Shown here: positions 5,004 through 13,432 of the stretch, piece by piece | Numbering within the stretch: the stretch's first letter is position 1 | How the letters are laid out: the number at the start of each line of letters is the position of its first letter | Origin: Desulfitobacterium sp038181555 | Lineage (GTDB): Bacteria > Bacillota > Desulfitobacteriia > Desulfitobacteriales > Desulfitobacteriaceae | Length of the DNA stretch: 14,635 nt | Reading direction: 5' to 3' | Assembly (NCBI RefSeq): GCF_038181555.1 | Contig: NZ_JBBWUA010000032.1 | Location: forward strand, 1 to 14,635 | The notes under the pieces: generated by a model | The model's database searches: none | Told to the model about the DNA's origin: nothing | What the model saw: the letters and a program-made list of their open reading frames with translations, nothing else | Made by a program: the position numbers and the translations under genes

Positions 5004-5810
5004 TTACAGTTCAATTACATCTAGATCTTTGGGAACGAAGAGATTCCCCTTAAAATACTGCTTACCTTCATTAGTATATAATTCTTTGCGTTTTGGCAAG
5101 GTCTTGTCCTCTGAATGCCATAGGACTAAGTTCTTTACATCCAATTGGGTAGCAAGCTCACAGGAATCTTTTACCGTACTATGGTGTTTATCGTAAGGTT
5201 TAAAGATGTCTCGTTCCTCATAAAGGCAAAAAGCTTCACACAGCAGCCAGTCGCAATTTTTTGCATAGCTCTCACATGAAGGATGATAGGGTTCGTCACC
5301 CAAAAAGGTAAGTTTTTTACCTTCGGATAAATTCACAGTAAAACCAGATTGCTTTGCTTTCGCAGAATGAAGGTCAAAAAACGTGAAGGAGTAACCCATA
5401 AGAGATTGTTCTTGCCCATCCCCTACGGTTATTAATAGGATTCTCTCGCCTAATAATTCATTAAGTTTTTTGTCCAAAGTGATTTCTGCTAATGATTTAA
5501 TATTCTCTACTAATTCATCATGACAATAAATCTTAAGATTCCCTTGGTAGCGGTCAGCTAAGATCAAACTGCCGATGATTCTGATAATCCAGACCATGCC
5601 TAGGAGGTGATCGGTATGACGATGGCTGACAAAGGCGTGATGGATTTTCTGGATAGGAACGCCGGCTTTTTCTAGTTGAGTTAAAATCCCATTTCCTCCA
5701 CCAGCATCGACGAGTATATACTCATTCTCATCAGTTAAGGCGAAGCAAGTGTTGTAACAATGGGTAACTGCTGCGTGTCCTGTTCCTAGCACAATAAGTT
5801 TCTTCATCAT
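5004..5810 (-). CDS. Metallo-beta-lactamase-fold hydrolase, RNase Z-like
   Basis: This is a cytoplasmic metal-dependent hydrolase of the metallo-beta-lactamase fold. The N-terminal strand MKKLIVLGTGHA, then LVDAGGG and the zinc motif SHRHTDH give the HxHxDH signature. A later Asp in FLGDEPYH, His in KHHST and His in LWHSED are plausible remaining ligands. Overall layout and length resemble RNase Z-like and related phosphodiesterases, but no tRNA-binding exosite is evident, so the substrate is unknown. I prefer the ATG at 5810 (268 residues) because GAGG lies 9 nt upstream; an upstream ATG at 5825 would add five residues but has no ribosome-binding site. It lies 116 nt beyond the last ger gene on the same strand and may be read through from that operon or expressed alone. 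Confidence 0.85.
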   Translation of the reverse strand: MMKKLIVLGTGHAAVTHCYNTCFALTDENEYILVDAGGGNGILTQLEKAGVPIQKIHHAFVSHRHTDHLLGMVWIIRIIGSLILADRYQGNLKIYCHDELVENIKSLAEITLDKKLNELLGERILLITVGDGQEQSLMGYSFTFFDLHSAKAKQSGFTVNLSEGKKLTFLGDEPYHPSCESYAKNCDWLLCEAFCLYEERDIFKPYDKHHSTVKDSCELATQLDVKNLVLWHSEDKTLPKRKELYTNEGKQYFKGNLFVPKDLDVIEL

Positions 5811-5926
5811 TAATCTATACCTCATCTCATGGATTTGAAATATCTCTCTTCTATGATCATGACATGATGAGGTATTCTCTAGAGAGCGCTCTATTCCTTT
5901 CGAAAGGGTAAGAAGATTATGCTGCC
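5811..5926. other. Palindrome-rich spacer between the last gerC and the hydrolase gene
   Basis: The spacer contains the short palindromes CCTTTCGAAAGG, AGAGCGCTCT and TCATGACATGA in close succession. No stem followed by a T run is visible on the minus strand, so I cannot call a terminator between the ger operon and the hydrolase gene. Confidence 0.4.
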
Positions 5927-7102
5927 TTAATCTTTTACTGGTTCGGCAGCTAAACCCAATGCGTTAAGTTTAGTTTTTACTTCTATGTTCACGGTCAGAT
6001 TTTTAAATTCTTCTTCCCAGTTCTCCTCGAGAGCTGGGAATTCCTTTGGGAATTTCCGATGATATTCCTGACCGAATTTAAAGACATCGACTCCCAGAGC
6101 CTGGGCTTTGTCCAGTGCTGCTTGTATTTCTTCCTTAATCACGTTAGCCTGTCGATTTTCCAGCTCCTTAAAGTTTTCAGGGGTAGCCATGTTTATAGAG
6201 GTCATCTGTTCTCCCAGATTACCGACTTCTTCTACTGAAACCGTCATAACAGGTTTTCCGTCCATCAACTCAGGTTTGACTTTTCGGGACGCCTTCATGA
6301 TTTCTATAGCCACTTTTTTTGATTCGTCATCAGGGGCGTCGACCACAATAATACCGCTTTTAACTTCTCCTAAGATCCAAAGTAGACCTCGGGTTTCCTT
6401 TGGATTGAACCAGCCCACGAGCCGATCATCTTTAAATAGGGCGGTATCCGAAAGTTTGACAAGTTTCTTCGTCTCTTTACCGGCTGAATGATCCACGAGT
6501 TCTAATCCAGAAATGAAGGGATCGTTGGTTTTGCTCACAAGACTCTTCATCACATCAAGCAGTGTCGTTTTCGTAGCCTTTGAGGTGGAGCCTGTGGCTT
6601 CGACTAAATTTTCCAGGGCTTTCGCAAGATTTTCTTCTTGTTCACTTTTAGCTTCTAAAATGTCTTGGGCTTTACCTTTGGCTATAAAAACATCGTTAAG
6701 CTCGCGAACATCATGTCTCCGATAGGCAAGGTCAAGGAGGGGCGAAATTCCGTTTTTTGCGGCCTCTTCGCCGATTATAATGACTTTGTTTTGGGCCAGA
6801 AAGGTCTTACGGCTAACCTGGTCTCTCCCATTACTAAGGGCCTCAAATAGCGTTCTTCCGGTCATGGTTGTAACCCAATACCCTTTTTCTTCTCCGCCAT
6901 TGCTGTTGCTTTTTTGAGAACTACTTTTACCGGCCATAGGTAGGGAAATCAGAAGCGTAAGCTGGATTTGACCATCGTCCAATTGATCGATGCCCAGGGC
7001 ATAAGAAATTGAGAGCTCCTTCAATTCACTGTAATTCCAGCACCCGGACACCATGAGTGCCATCATTAGACAAAGGAGGTAGAGAATAGAGCGATACTTC
7101 AT
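5927..7102 (-). CDS. Spore germination receptor C subunit, second copy (Ger(x)C lipoprotein)
   Basis: This 391-residue lipoprotein is a C subunit of a germinant receptor, anchored on the outer face of the spore inner membrane. It has a hydrophobic signal peptide and the lipobox VSGC (Cys21), followed by CWNYSELKEL, the usual start of GerC proteins. Family features include the NKVIIIGEEAAKNG segment and the C-terminal region with LGVDVFKFG...HRKFPKEFP. It is clearly paralogous to the protein at 8502-9662. Its ATG overlaps the stop of the preceding B-type gene by 4 nt, indicating translational coupling, and it is the last ger gene of the operon. Family assignment is firm; the germinant is unknown. 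Confidence 0.92.
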   Translation of the reverse strand: MKYRSILYLLCLMMALMVSGCWNYSELKELSISYALGIDQLDDGQIQLTLLISLPMAGKSSSQKSNSNGGEEKGYWVTTMTGRTLFEALSNGRDQVSRKTFLAQNKVIIIGEEAAKNGISPLLDLAYRRHDVRELNDVFIAKGKAQDILEAKSEQEENLAKALENLVEATGSTSKATKTTLLDVMKSLVSKTNDPFISGLELVDHSAGKETKKLVKLSDTALFKDDRLVGWFNPKETRGLLWILGEVKSGIIVVDAPDDESKKVAIEIMKASRKVKPELMDGKPVMTVSVEEVGNLGEQMTSINMATPENFKELENRQANVIKEEIQAALDKAQALGVDVFKFGQEYHRKFPKEFPALEENWEEEFKNLTVNIEVKTKLNALGLAAEPVKD

Positions 7103-8196
7103 GGGCGGTATTCTCCTTTTCTACGGACGATGGCAGTCAGGAGAAGGAAGAAAGGGATGATAAAGATAAAGTTCAACGCATACCAGGGATAGATTTCAAA
7201 GGACGTGAATTCATTCATTTCCACGATATTCTTTCCTAACAGGGTGGATACCGGCACGATAAGGGATACTAAGGGTAGTAGTAGGGGTCTATAGACTTTC
7301 AGCCGGAAAATCTGGCTTATACCGAGGACTGTAACATAGAGATAAAGGGCCATTTTAACATATAGTCCTAACAACCAAGCCGCCACAAAAATGGACTCTA
7401 CCCGCTCGATGATATTTCCCAAACTGATGGTCCGTATGGCACTATAGAAGGGGAAGGTCATGGTTTTGGCTAGGTCGTACCCGAATAGGGCAATCACAGT
7501 GGCCGTTAGCGTAAAAAGGAACACCACTAACAAGATGGGAAAACCGATATACACTGTATTTAATTTACCTCGATGATTAAGGAAAGGGAGAAGGACAGCC
7601 ATCATGATCAGTTCTATATTGGTGGAAAAGATATAGAGTCCTGTGAAAAATGAAGGGAAAAGCCCGCTTTCAAGAAAGGGCAGGAACTCTTTCGGGTCCA
7701 TATCCTTCACGAGAGCTAAGACAACTCCCAACACAACAATCATACCAATGGGGGCTACTAATTCGGTAAAACGCCCGAGGCTCTCGATTCCTTTATAGGC
7801 TGCAAAAGCGGATAAAATCAGCAAGGTGATTTTGAAAAATAGGGGAGGAGTAATATCCATAAGAACCGTTGTCAAGAATATGGAGAATTGGGCTATGGAA
7901 AGAGCACTCATATGGATCAAGAAAAGGATATAGAGGATTCCAATCCCTTTCCCGGGCTTGCCAAGGATGGCCGTAGTGTATTCGAAAAAGGACTGCTTGT
8001 CGAACCGTTTGGCTAAAAAGTAGAAGGGAAGTGCCAGGAGTAGTTGCAGGGGAAGGGCCATTAAACAATCGATCCATACATCTTGATTGCCAGGGGGTGC
8101 AAAAATCACAAAGAGGAAGGCAATCCATGTAATCATTCTGCTGGTGAATAGGAGCAGGATCATTTGCTTAGAGGTGATTTTTCCGCCTTCTAACAT
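7099..8196 (-). CDS. Spore germination receptor B subunit, second copy (GerB permease-like)
   Basis: This 365-residue integral membrane protein has about ten hydrophobic segments. It begins MLEGGKITSKQMILLL, typical of GerB/GerKB proteins of the amino acid-polyamine-organocation superfamily. B subunits are thought to bind the germinant. IIERVESIFVAAW near residue 260 is shared with the first B subunit (IIERIESIHMAIW). GGGAGG lies 8 nt before the ATG at 8196. The gene follows the small D-like gene by 59 nt and overlaps the downstream C gene by 4 nt. A second B/C pair under one A subunit suggests a receptor with two ligand specificities or two alternative assemblies, which is inference. Confidence 0.92.
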   Translation of the reverse strand: MLEGGKITSKQMILLLFTSRMITWIAFLFVIFAPPGNQDVWIDCLMALPLQLLLALPFYFLAKRFDKQSFFEYTTAILGKPGKGIGILYILFLIHMSALSIAQFSIFLTTVLMDITPPLFFKITLLILSAFAAYKGIESLGRFTELVAPIGMIVVLGVVLALVKDMDPKEFLPFLESGLFPSFFTGLYIFSTNIELIMMAVLLPFLNHRGKLNTVYIGFPILLVVFLFTLTATVIALFGYDLAKTMTFPFYSAIRTISLGNIIERVESIFVAAWLLGLYVKMALYLYVTVLGISQIFRLKVYRPLLLPLVSLIVPVSTLLGKNIVEMNEFTSFEIYPWYALNFIFIIPFFLLLTAIVRRKGEYRP

Positions 8197-8255
8197 GCTT
8201 TAAGCCTCCCTTTGTATAAAAAATTTCAAATCAACAAGCCGGACATGCCTAAAAA

Positions 8256-8465
8256 CTAAGATGTAAAGAATCGGACGACCGCTTCGACGCCTTTGTTTGG
8301 ATTGGGAAGCTCTATCCCTATGACCTGAAGAAAGGAAAGAATAAACCCAAGGGTGAGAAGTAGAGAGGACACCACGAGTTCCCGCCATTGCTTTTTACGT
8401 ACAAGATCTGGCGTTTGGATAAGGGCTATAACCGTAAAAACGAGAATTACCGCAATCACCTTCAT
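8256..8465 (-). CDS. Germinant receptor D-like small membrane subunit
   Basis: This 69-residue protein has two predicted membrane helices, about residues 2-17 and 30-51, joined by a basic stretch (PDLVRKKQWREL) and followed by a short tail with PNPNKG. Size, two-helix design and position inside a germinant-receptor operon match the D subunits that accompany some GerA-type receptors and modulate their activity. GGAG lies 8 nt before the ATG. It starts 36 nt after the first C gene and ends 59 nt before the second B gene, so it sits exactly between the two B/C sets. Assignment rests on topology and context rather than on a strong motif. Confidence 0.78.
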   Translation of the reverse strand: MKVIAVILVFTVIALIQTPDLVRKKQWRELVVSSLLLTLGFILSFLQVIGIELPNPNKGVEAVVRFFTS

Positions 8466-8501
8466 GAGATTGTCTCCTTTTGATCATCGCTAAGAATCAC
8501 A

Positions 8502-9662
8502 TTATTCCGTCGGCTCACTCTTTAAGGGAGTTGAAGTAAGCCCTGCTCGAATGAGATGGGCGGATACTTCAAGGTTAACTTCGATTTCAGGAAATAACGT
8601 ATCCCATTCCTTCTCAAGTTCCGGCCATTCTTGAGGATATTGTCGATGGAATTCTTCCCCGAACCCAAAGAGATCCACACCCCAAGCTTGAGCTTTTGTG
8701 ACCGCAGTCATGATGTCATCTCTAATTGCAGCCGTTTGCCTTTTTTCTAACTCCGAGAAGTTCTCGGGAGTTGTCAGATTAACGTCCGACATCTGTTCGC
8801 CTAGATTTCCTTCTTCCTTGACTTCGATGGTGATACTCAGCTTATTCTCGGTAATTTCAGGTTTTAATCGAGTCGCGGTTTGACTAATTTCAAGGCTTAC
8901 GTATTTGTCCTCTGCTAGGGGGGAATTTACCACGATCGTCCCCGTATGGACTTCGTTGAGCACCCAAAGCACGCCTCGAGATTCTTCATGGGTAAACCAT
9001 CCGACGAGCTGATCGTGTTTAAATACTGCGGTATTGTCCAGAACCAGCATTTTTTTGGTTGTGCCCTCGTCATTTTTGGTTAGAATTTTTAATCCCGGAA
9101 GGACTGGGCTGCTGGTTTTGCTCCCTAATACCATGAACAGATCTTTCAAAGTGCGTTTTGGCAGGTTTGAAGCGAGTCCACTCGTATCAGCTAAATGTTC
9201 AAGGGCTTGAGCTGGGTTTTTTTCTTGTTCATGTTCGCCCTTGAGAATGTCGAGGGCTTTCCCCTTGGCCACAAAGACATAGGTTAAACCTCGTGACTCT
9301 GCATCCCTCGTCAAAAAATCTAAAAGAGGTTTAAGGCCCTTTTTGGCCGTTTCCTCACCCACGACGATGACCTTGTTATGGGGATGAAACAACCGCCGAT
9401 CAGTTTGTAAGGAGGCATTCCGAATCGCATCAAAAATGGTTTCCCCGGTACTTGTTACGACCCATACAGCCTTCCCACCCCCACCTTTTAGTTCACTGGG
9501 CTTGAGGATTTGGACAGAGAGGCTGACGAGGCCATCCTCTGTGAGATCGATTCCTATAGCCTGAACGATGGCGAGGGTATTTAATTCTCTTTTGTCCCAA
9601 CATCCGGTGAGTAGATTCGCAAGCAAGAGAAAGCAGAGAGAAAAAAGCAGGTATTTCTTCAT
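8502..9662 (-). CDS. Spore germination receptor C subunit, first copy (Ger(x)C lipoprotein)
   Basis: This 386-residue lipoprotein has a signal peptide and lipobox LTGC (Cys21), followed by the characteristic CWDKRELN. Conserved GerC segments include HNKVIVVGEETAKKG, VFVAKGKALDIL and the C-terminal WGVDLFGFGEEFHRQYP. It overlaps the preceding B gene by 4 nt (ATGA), so the two are translationally coupled. In assembled receptors the C subunit lies on the outer surface of the spore inner membrane and is needed for function. It is a paralogue of the protein at 5927-7102, with similarity along the full length, consistent with duplication of a B-C block. Confidence 0.93.
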   Translation of the reverse strand: MKKYLLFSLCFLLLANLLTGCWDKRELNTLAIVQAIGIDLTEDGLVSLSVQILKPSELKGGGGKAVWVVTSTGETIFDAIRNASLQTDRRLFHPHNKVIVVGEETAKKGLKPLLDFLTRDAESRGLTYVFVAKGKALDILKGEHEQEKNPAQALEHLADTSGLASNLPKRTLKDLFMVLGSKTSSPVLPGLKILTKNDEGTTKKMLVLDNTAVFKHDQLVGWFTHEESRGVLWVLNEVHTGTIVVNSPLAEDKYVSLEISQTATRLKPEITENKLSITIEVKEEGNLGEQMSDVNLTTPENFSELEKRQTAAIRDDIMTAVTKAQAWGVDLFGFGEEFHRQYPQEWPELEKEWDTLFPEIEVNLEVSAHLIRAGLTSTPLKSEPTE

Positions 9663-10753
9663 GGAGAGCGGACTCCTTTTTTTTGAATAATTGCAAGAAG
9701 GAGAAGAAGCAACGGGAAGACATAAATGAAAAGCGTGTTGTATATAAAATTGGCTGATGTAGCTTGAAAAGCAAGTAACTCTACAAGGCTGGGCGCAACA
9801 AGGACGCTTAAAGAGGCGAGAATTGCTCCGGTGGGCAGAATAAGGGGCTTATAATTTTGCAAATTTATAAGCTGACCTAAGCCCAAGACAATGACATAAT
9901 AGTGTAAAGAAAATTTCAGGAAGCCACCTAAGATCCAGATAGCCATGTGGATGGATTCGATTCGTTCAATAATATTCCCCACATGAACCTCTCGAACCAT
10001 GGATAAATAGGGAAACATACGTGACACTGCTCCTGTTCCAAAGATGGTGAGCAGCGAAATTGCCATCATCGTAAAAATGAGAGCAACTATCAAGGGAACA
10101 AATAAGTAAACGCTCTTAACTTTTGAGCGTTGGTTTAAATAAGGGAAAAGCATGGCCATTTCTATCAGTTCGTATGTTCTGCTGAGAGTAAGAAAACTCA
10201 CTCCCAATACAGGGAATATTCCCTTTTCAAGAACAGGCTGGAGGAGTTTGAATTGCATATCTTTTGTTAAGAGTAAAGTAATAGTGATAATCGCAATAAT
10301 AATAATGGGTGTAAATAATTCGCCTAAACGGCAGATCACTTCAACTCCTCGGTGAGAGGCGAAGGCACAAGCCAAGAGGAGAGACAAAGAAATGAAGAGA
10401 ATTGGCGTTGTGGGCATCGATACACTGGTAACAAATAGGCTGAAAAGAGCTAAATTTATGGCCAATTGATGAATGAGGTAACAGAGGAGGAGTGCTCCCG
10501 CAACTTTTCCCGCCTTTCCGGCAATGGTTTGGCTGTATTGAATCACGGTTTGGTGAGGAAACTTTTTCGCAAGAAAATAGACGGGTGTCGCTAAAATGAC
10601 ATGGAGGGGAAAGGTTAAGAGCAAAATCAACCATGTGTCTTGGGGTGAAGACACTTGCTTTAATGCAGGGGAGTATGTAAGTCCAATAAGAATACGGCTA
10701 CTGACCAGGAGGAGAATAAGTTGCCTGGAGGTGATTCGACCTGCTTCCAACAT
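9659..10753 (-). CDS. Spore germination receptor B subunit, first copy (GerB permease-like)
   Basis: This 364-residue polytopic membrane protein is of the GerB family, beginning MLEAGRITSRQLILLL. A longer reading frame extends upstream to 10882, but the ATG at 10753 is preferred: it gives the family's usual N-terminus, has AAAGGA about 10 nt upstream, and lies one base after the stop of the A-subunit gene. About ten hydrophobic segments are visible, with IIERIESIHMAIW shared with the second B protein. B subunits are the proposed germinant-binding part of the receptor. The gene runs into the downstream C gene with a 4-nt overlap. Confidence 0.93.
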   Translation of the reverse strand: MLEAGRITSRQLILLLVSSRILIGLTYSPALKQVSSPQDTWLILLLTFPLHVILATPVYFLAKKFPHQTVIQYSQTIAGKAGKVAGALLLCYLIHQLAINLALFSLFVTSVSMPTTPILFISLSLLLACAFASHRGVEVICRLGELFTPIIIIAIITITLLLTKDMQFKLLQPVLEKGIFPVLGVSFLTLSRTYELIEMAMLFPYLNQRSKVKSVYLFVPLIVALIFTMMAISLLTIFGTGAVSRMFPYLSMVREVHVGNIIERIESIHMAIWILGGFLKFSLHYYVIVLGLGQLINLQNYKPLILPTGAILASLSVLVAPSLVELLAFQATSANFIYNTLFIYVFPLLLLLLAIIQKKGVRSP

Positions 10754-10754
10754 G

Positions 10755-12380
10755 CTACTTCGTTCCTTTCTGATCATCCGGTGGGGTGGGTTTGAGATTG
10801 GATTTTTGCCGTTGCTGGTTATTGCCGCCAAGGACGCGGGGGCGAGTACGCAAGAACCAGAGGGGGGCTCGGATGAAGACATCCTTTAAATCGGAAAGGG
10901 TCGATGGGGCCATAGGGGACATATAAGGAGCACCCAATGAACGAAGGGAGACTTGGTGAGTTAGGGCGCTTATAAAAACCAACACTATACCGTATAACCC
11001 GGAGACCCCCGCGGCAAAGATGAGGAAAAAACGGGAAAGGGCTCCCACATCCGTTAAAGACGGGACGAGAAAGGACGAAATAGCTGTTAAAGCGGTAATA
11101 ACGACCATAGGAGCGCCCACAAGCCCTGCGGATATGGCTGCATCTCCGATCACGAGTGCTCCAACGATACTTACCGCCGAACCTACGGGTTTGGGTAAAC
11201 GGACACCAGCCTCCCTCAAGATTTCAAAAAGAATTTGCATGAGGAGGGCCTCCACCATCATGGGGAAGGGAGTCCCTTCTTGGGTTGCAGCGATACTGAT
11301 CAGCAATGCCGGAGGTAAGAATTCCTGGTGATAGGTCGTAATCGCCACATAAAGTGCTGGGGCAAAGGTGGCAAGGAAAAACGCTAACCAACGTAACCAA
11401 CGGATGAAGGTCGCGTAGTAGGGACGTGTATAATAATCTTCACTGTTCTGAAAGGCTTCAATAAAAAGGTAGGGAACGGTGAGTACAAAGGGTGTTCCAT
11501 CCACTAAAATGGCCACGCGTCCTTCGAGAAGTTTGGCACTGACAATATCGGGCTTTTCAGTATTGCCCACCGTAGGAAACAGATTAAAGGGGTCATCCTC
11601 GATATAGGCCTCAATATATCCAGACTCTAAGATGGCATCTGTGTCAATCCTGTTCAGACGAAGTTTCACTTCTTCTACCACTTCATCCTTGGCAATCCCT
11701 TTAATATAGGCCACACAGACCTGCGTTTGGGTTTGCTTGCCGATGTTCATGGAGGAAAACTTGAGAGCGGGGTTTTTTATCTTTCTTCGTAATAGGGATA
11801 TATTGGTGCCTATATCCTCAACAAATCCTTCCCGGGGTCCGCGGACCACCGATTCGGTCACCGGTTCCGTGACACTTCTCTTTTCTGATTTTTTCAAGGA
11901 GGCGATCAGAGCGATCTTTGAGTTATCTATAAATAGGACAGTATCCCCTGATAATATGGCATTTACCACATCCTCAAAAGAATGGCTTGTTTTGACATTG
12001 GTTAACGATAGGCCACTTTCCCTAATCAGGACAATAGCACTTTGGTCATCTAAATTACGTTCCATAGTCATGAGCGGATAAATTAGGCTGGAGTTAACAG
12101 ATGTCTCATTGACCAGCCCGCTAATAAAGACAATGAAGGCATCGAGGTGGTCTTTGGCACCAATTTTAAATTCGCGAGTTACGACGTCATTGGACTCGGC
12201 AAAGATAGCTCGGATGCGCTGGAGGTTTTCTTTTAAGGACAGGTCAAGGGAATCCGGCTCATCGTGGGAGACAGGATTATCGGAGTCAGAACGAGGTTTT
12301 CTCATTGACGGAGAGTCTGAATGAGAGGTGTTGCTCATAAGTGGTCGTGGTTGCCTGACCTTATCTAATAACTTACGCAT
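10755..12380 (-). CDS. Spore germination receptor A subunit (GerA family)
   Basis: This 541-residue protein is the A subunit of a GerA-type receptor, which forms an oligomeric channel-like complex in the spore inner membrane. A hydrophilic N-terminal domain of about 320 residues is followed by several membrane segments. The signature ATQEGTPFPMMVEALLM and the stretch containing REAGVRLPKPVGSAVS are diagnostic of the family. The C-terminal tail is polar (TRPRVLGGNNQQ). The N-terminus has a roughly 45-residue polar, serine-rich leader. Only a weak ribosome-binding site (AGG, 5 nt away) precedes the ATG at 12380. It is the first gene of the operon and the only A gene for two B/C pairs. Such operons are usually read by sigma-G in the forespore, but I could not find a convincing sigma-G promoter. 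Confidence 0.95.
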   Translation of the reverse strand: MRKLLDKVRQPRPLMSNTSHSDSPSMRKPRSDSDNPVSHDEPDSLDLSLKENLQRIRAIFAESNDVVTREFKIGAKDHLDAFIVFISGLVNETSVNSSLIYPLMTMERNLDDQSAIVLIRESGLSLTNVKTSHSFEDVVNAILSGDTVLFIDNSKIALIASLKKSEKRSVTEPVTESVVRGPREGFVEDIGTNISLLRRKIKNPALKFSSMNIGKQTQTQVCVAYIKGIAKDEVVEEVKLRLNRIDTDAILESGYIEAYIEDDPFNLFPTVGNTEKPDIVSAKLLEGRVAILVDGTPFVLTVPYLFIEAFQNSEDYYTRPYYATFIRWLRWLAFFLATFAPALYVAITTYHQEFLPPALLISIAATQEGTPFPMMVEALLMQILFEILREAGVRLPKPVGSAVSIVGALVIGDAAISAGLVGAPMVVITALTAISSFLVPSLTDVGALSRFFLIFAAGVSGLYGIVLVFISALTHQVSLRSLGAPYMSPMAPSTLSDLKDVFIRAPLWFLRTRPRVLGGNNQQRQKSNLKPTPPDDQKGTK

Positions 12381-12640
12381 GTATACCTAGTCTCCATCAT
12401 CGTAAACTTCTTTATAAGTTTTTGACAGAAGGGATGCTTTTATACTACCCCCTAGGACGACGACACAATGTCCAGTAATTATCTATCTGCAACTCGAACC
12501 TTTGTCCGTCGAAGGGAAGTTTTAAACAATAATTGTGTAAATATCCTATTAAAATTGGTTTAATGTAAAATTTCGGCAGGAAATTACCAATTTCAGCGCG
12601 AAATAATGATTGGTTGAAATACAATAAAGAGGAGAAAAAT
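12381..12640. promoter_or_regulatory. Divergent intergenic region between the ger operon and motAB
   Basis: The region must hold promoters for gerA (minus) and motA (plus), but I see no convincing sigma-A, sigma-D or sigma-G pair. Near motA there is a nested inverted repeat: AAATTGG (12552-12558) with CCAATTT (12587-12593), enclosing AATTTC (12569-12574) with GAAATT (12580-12585). A second small stem, ATTTC-AGCGC-GAAAT, follows around 12590-12604. These could form alternative structures in the motA leader. Confidence 0.4.
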
Positions 12641-13432
12641 ATGGAGATATCTACACTAATTGGGTTGTTTTTGGGTTTTTTTGCCATTGGGCTTGGTATG
12701 GTTCTTAAGGGAACAAGCCTTTCGGCCCTTCTCAATCCAGCAGCTATATTGATCATTATCGTGGGGACCATAGCCACGATTTTCATCGGATTTACCATGG
12801 AAGATCTCAAAAGGATACCCAAGCTCTTTAAAATTATGTTTACCAAACCAAAGACTATTTCCAAGAAAGAGCTTGTAAAGCAATTTGCTGAGTGGACGAC
12901 CGTGAGTCGTCGAGAAGGGATCCTGTCTTTAGAAAATCGTGTTGAAGAGATTGATAACGAATTTTTAAGAAAAGGCATGGGCATGGCTATCGACGGCAAT
13001 GATTCCGAGTTTATTCGGGATGTGCTTTTCGAGGACATCTCTGCTATGGAAGAAAGACATCGGGATGGTGCGCTTATTTTTTCCCAAATGGGAACCTACG
13101 CCCCAACCCTAGGTGTATTGGGAGCAGTGGTCGGTCTCATTGCTGCTTTGAGTAACTTAAACGAGGTTGAAGCGTTAGGTCACTTAATCTCTGCAGCCTT
13201 TGTAGCGACCTTATTGGGGATCTTTACGGGTTATGTGCTATGGCATCCGATGGCCAATAAGTTAAAGCTTCTATCAAGAAGAGAGGCAGAACTAAAACGA
13301 ATGATGCTGGAGGGGATTTTGTCCATCCAAGCAGGAGATAACGTCAATGCCATCCATAACAAACTTTTCGTCTATCTCTCCTCCACTGAGCGTAAAGAAC
13401 TAACTGAGGAGATCGGCAATGAAAAAACATAA
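12641..13432 (+). CDS. motA: Flagellar motor stator protein MotA
   Basis: This 263-residue subunit of the flagellar stator surrounds MotB as part of an ion channel in the cytoplasmic membrane and drives rotor rotation. Two N-terminal membrane segments, a large cytoplasmic loop and two further segments are visible. The family motif YAPTLGVLGAVVGLI marks the third helix and VLWHPMANKLK follows the fourth; both carry conserved prolines. The ATG at 12641 is chosen because AGAGGAG lies 6 nt upstream; an in-frame TTG at 12614 would add nine residues but lacks a ribosome-binding site. The gene overlaps motB by 14 nt, so the two are translated together. Confidence 0.95.
   Translation: MEISTLIGLFLGFFAIGLGMVLKGTSLSALLNPAAILIIIVGTIATIFIGFTMEDLKRIPKLFKIMFTKPKTISKKELVKQFAEWTTVSRREGILSLENRVEEIDNEFLRKGMGMAIDGNDSEFIRDVLFEDISAMEERHRDGALIFSQMGTYAPTLGVLGAVVGLIAALSNLNEVEALGHLISAAFVATLLGIFTGYVLWHPMANKLKLLSRREAELKRMMLEGILSIQAGDNVNAIHNKLFVYLSSTERKELTEEIGNEKT

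Noticed and set aside
10754..10882. N-terminal extension of the first GerB protein by 43 residues
   Set aside because: It lies wholly inside the A-subunit gene; the ATG at 10753 gives the family's usual N-terminus and has a ribosome-binding site.
12381..12480. Sigma-G promoter for the ger operon (AGTATA followed about 18 nt later by AAAACTTA on the minus strand)
   Set aside because: The -10 match to the forespore consensus is too poor to claim.
12541..12600. Sigma-D flagellar promoter for motA (TAAA at about 12565 with TACCAATT 15 nt later)
   Set aside because: The -10 half shares too few bases with the flagellar consensus GCCGATAA.
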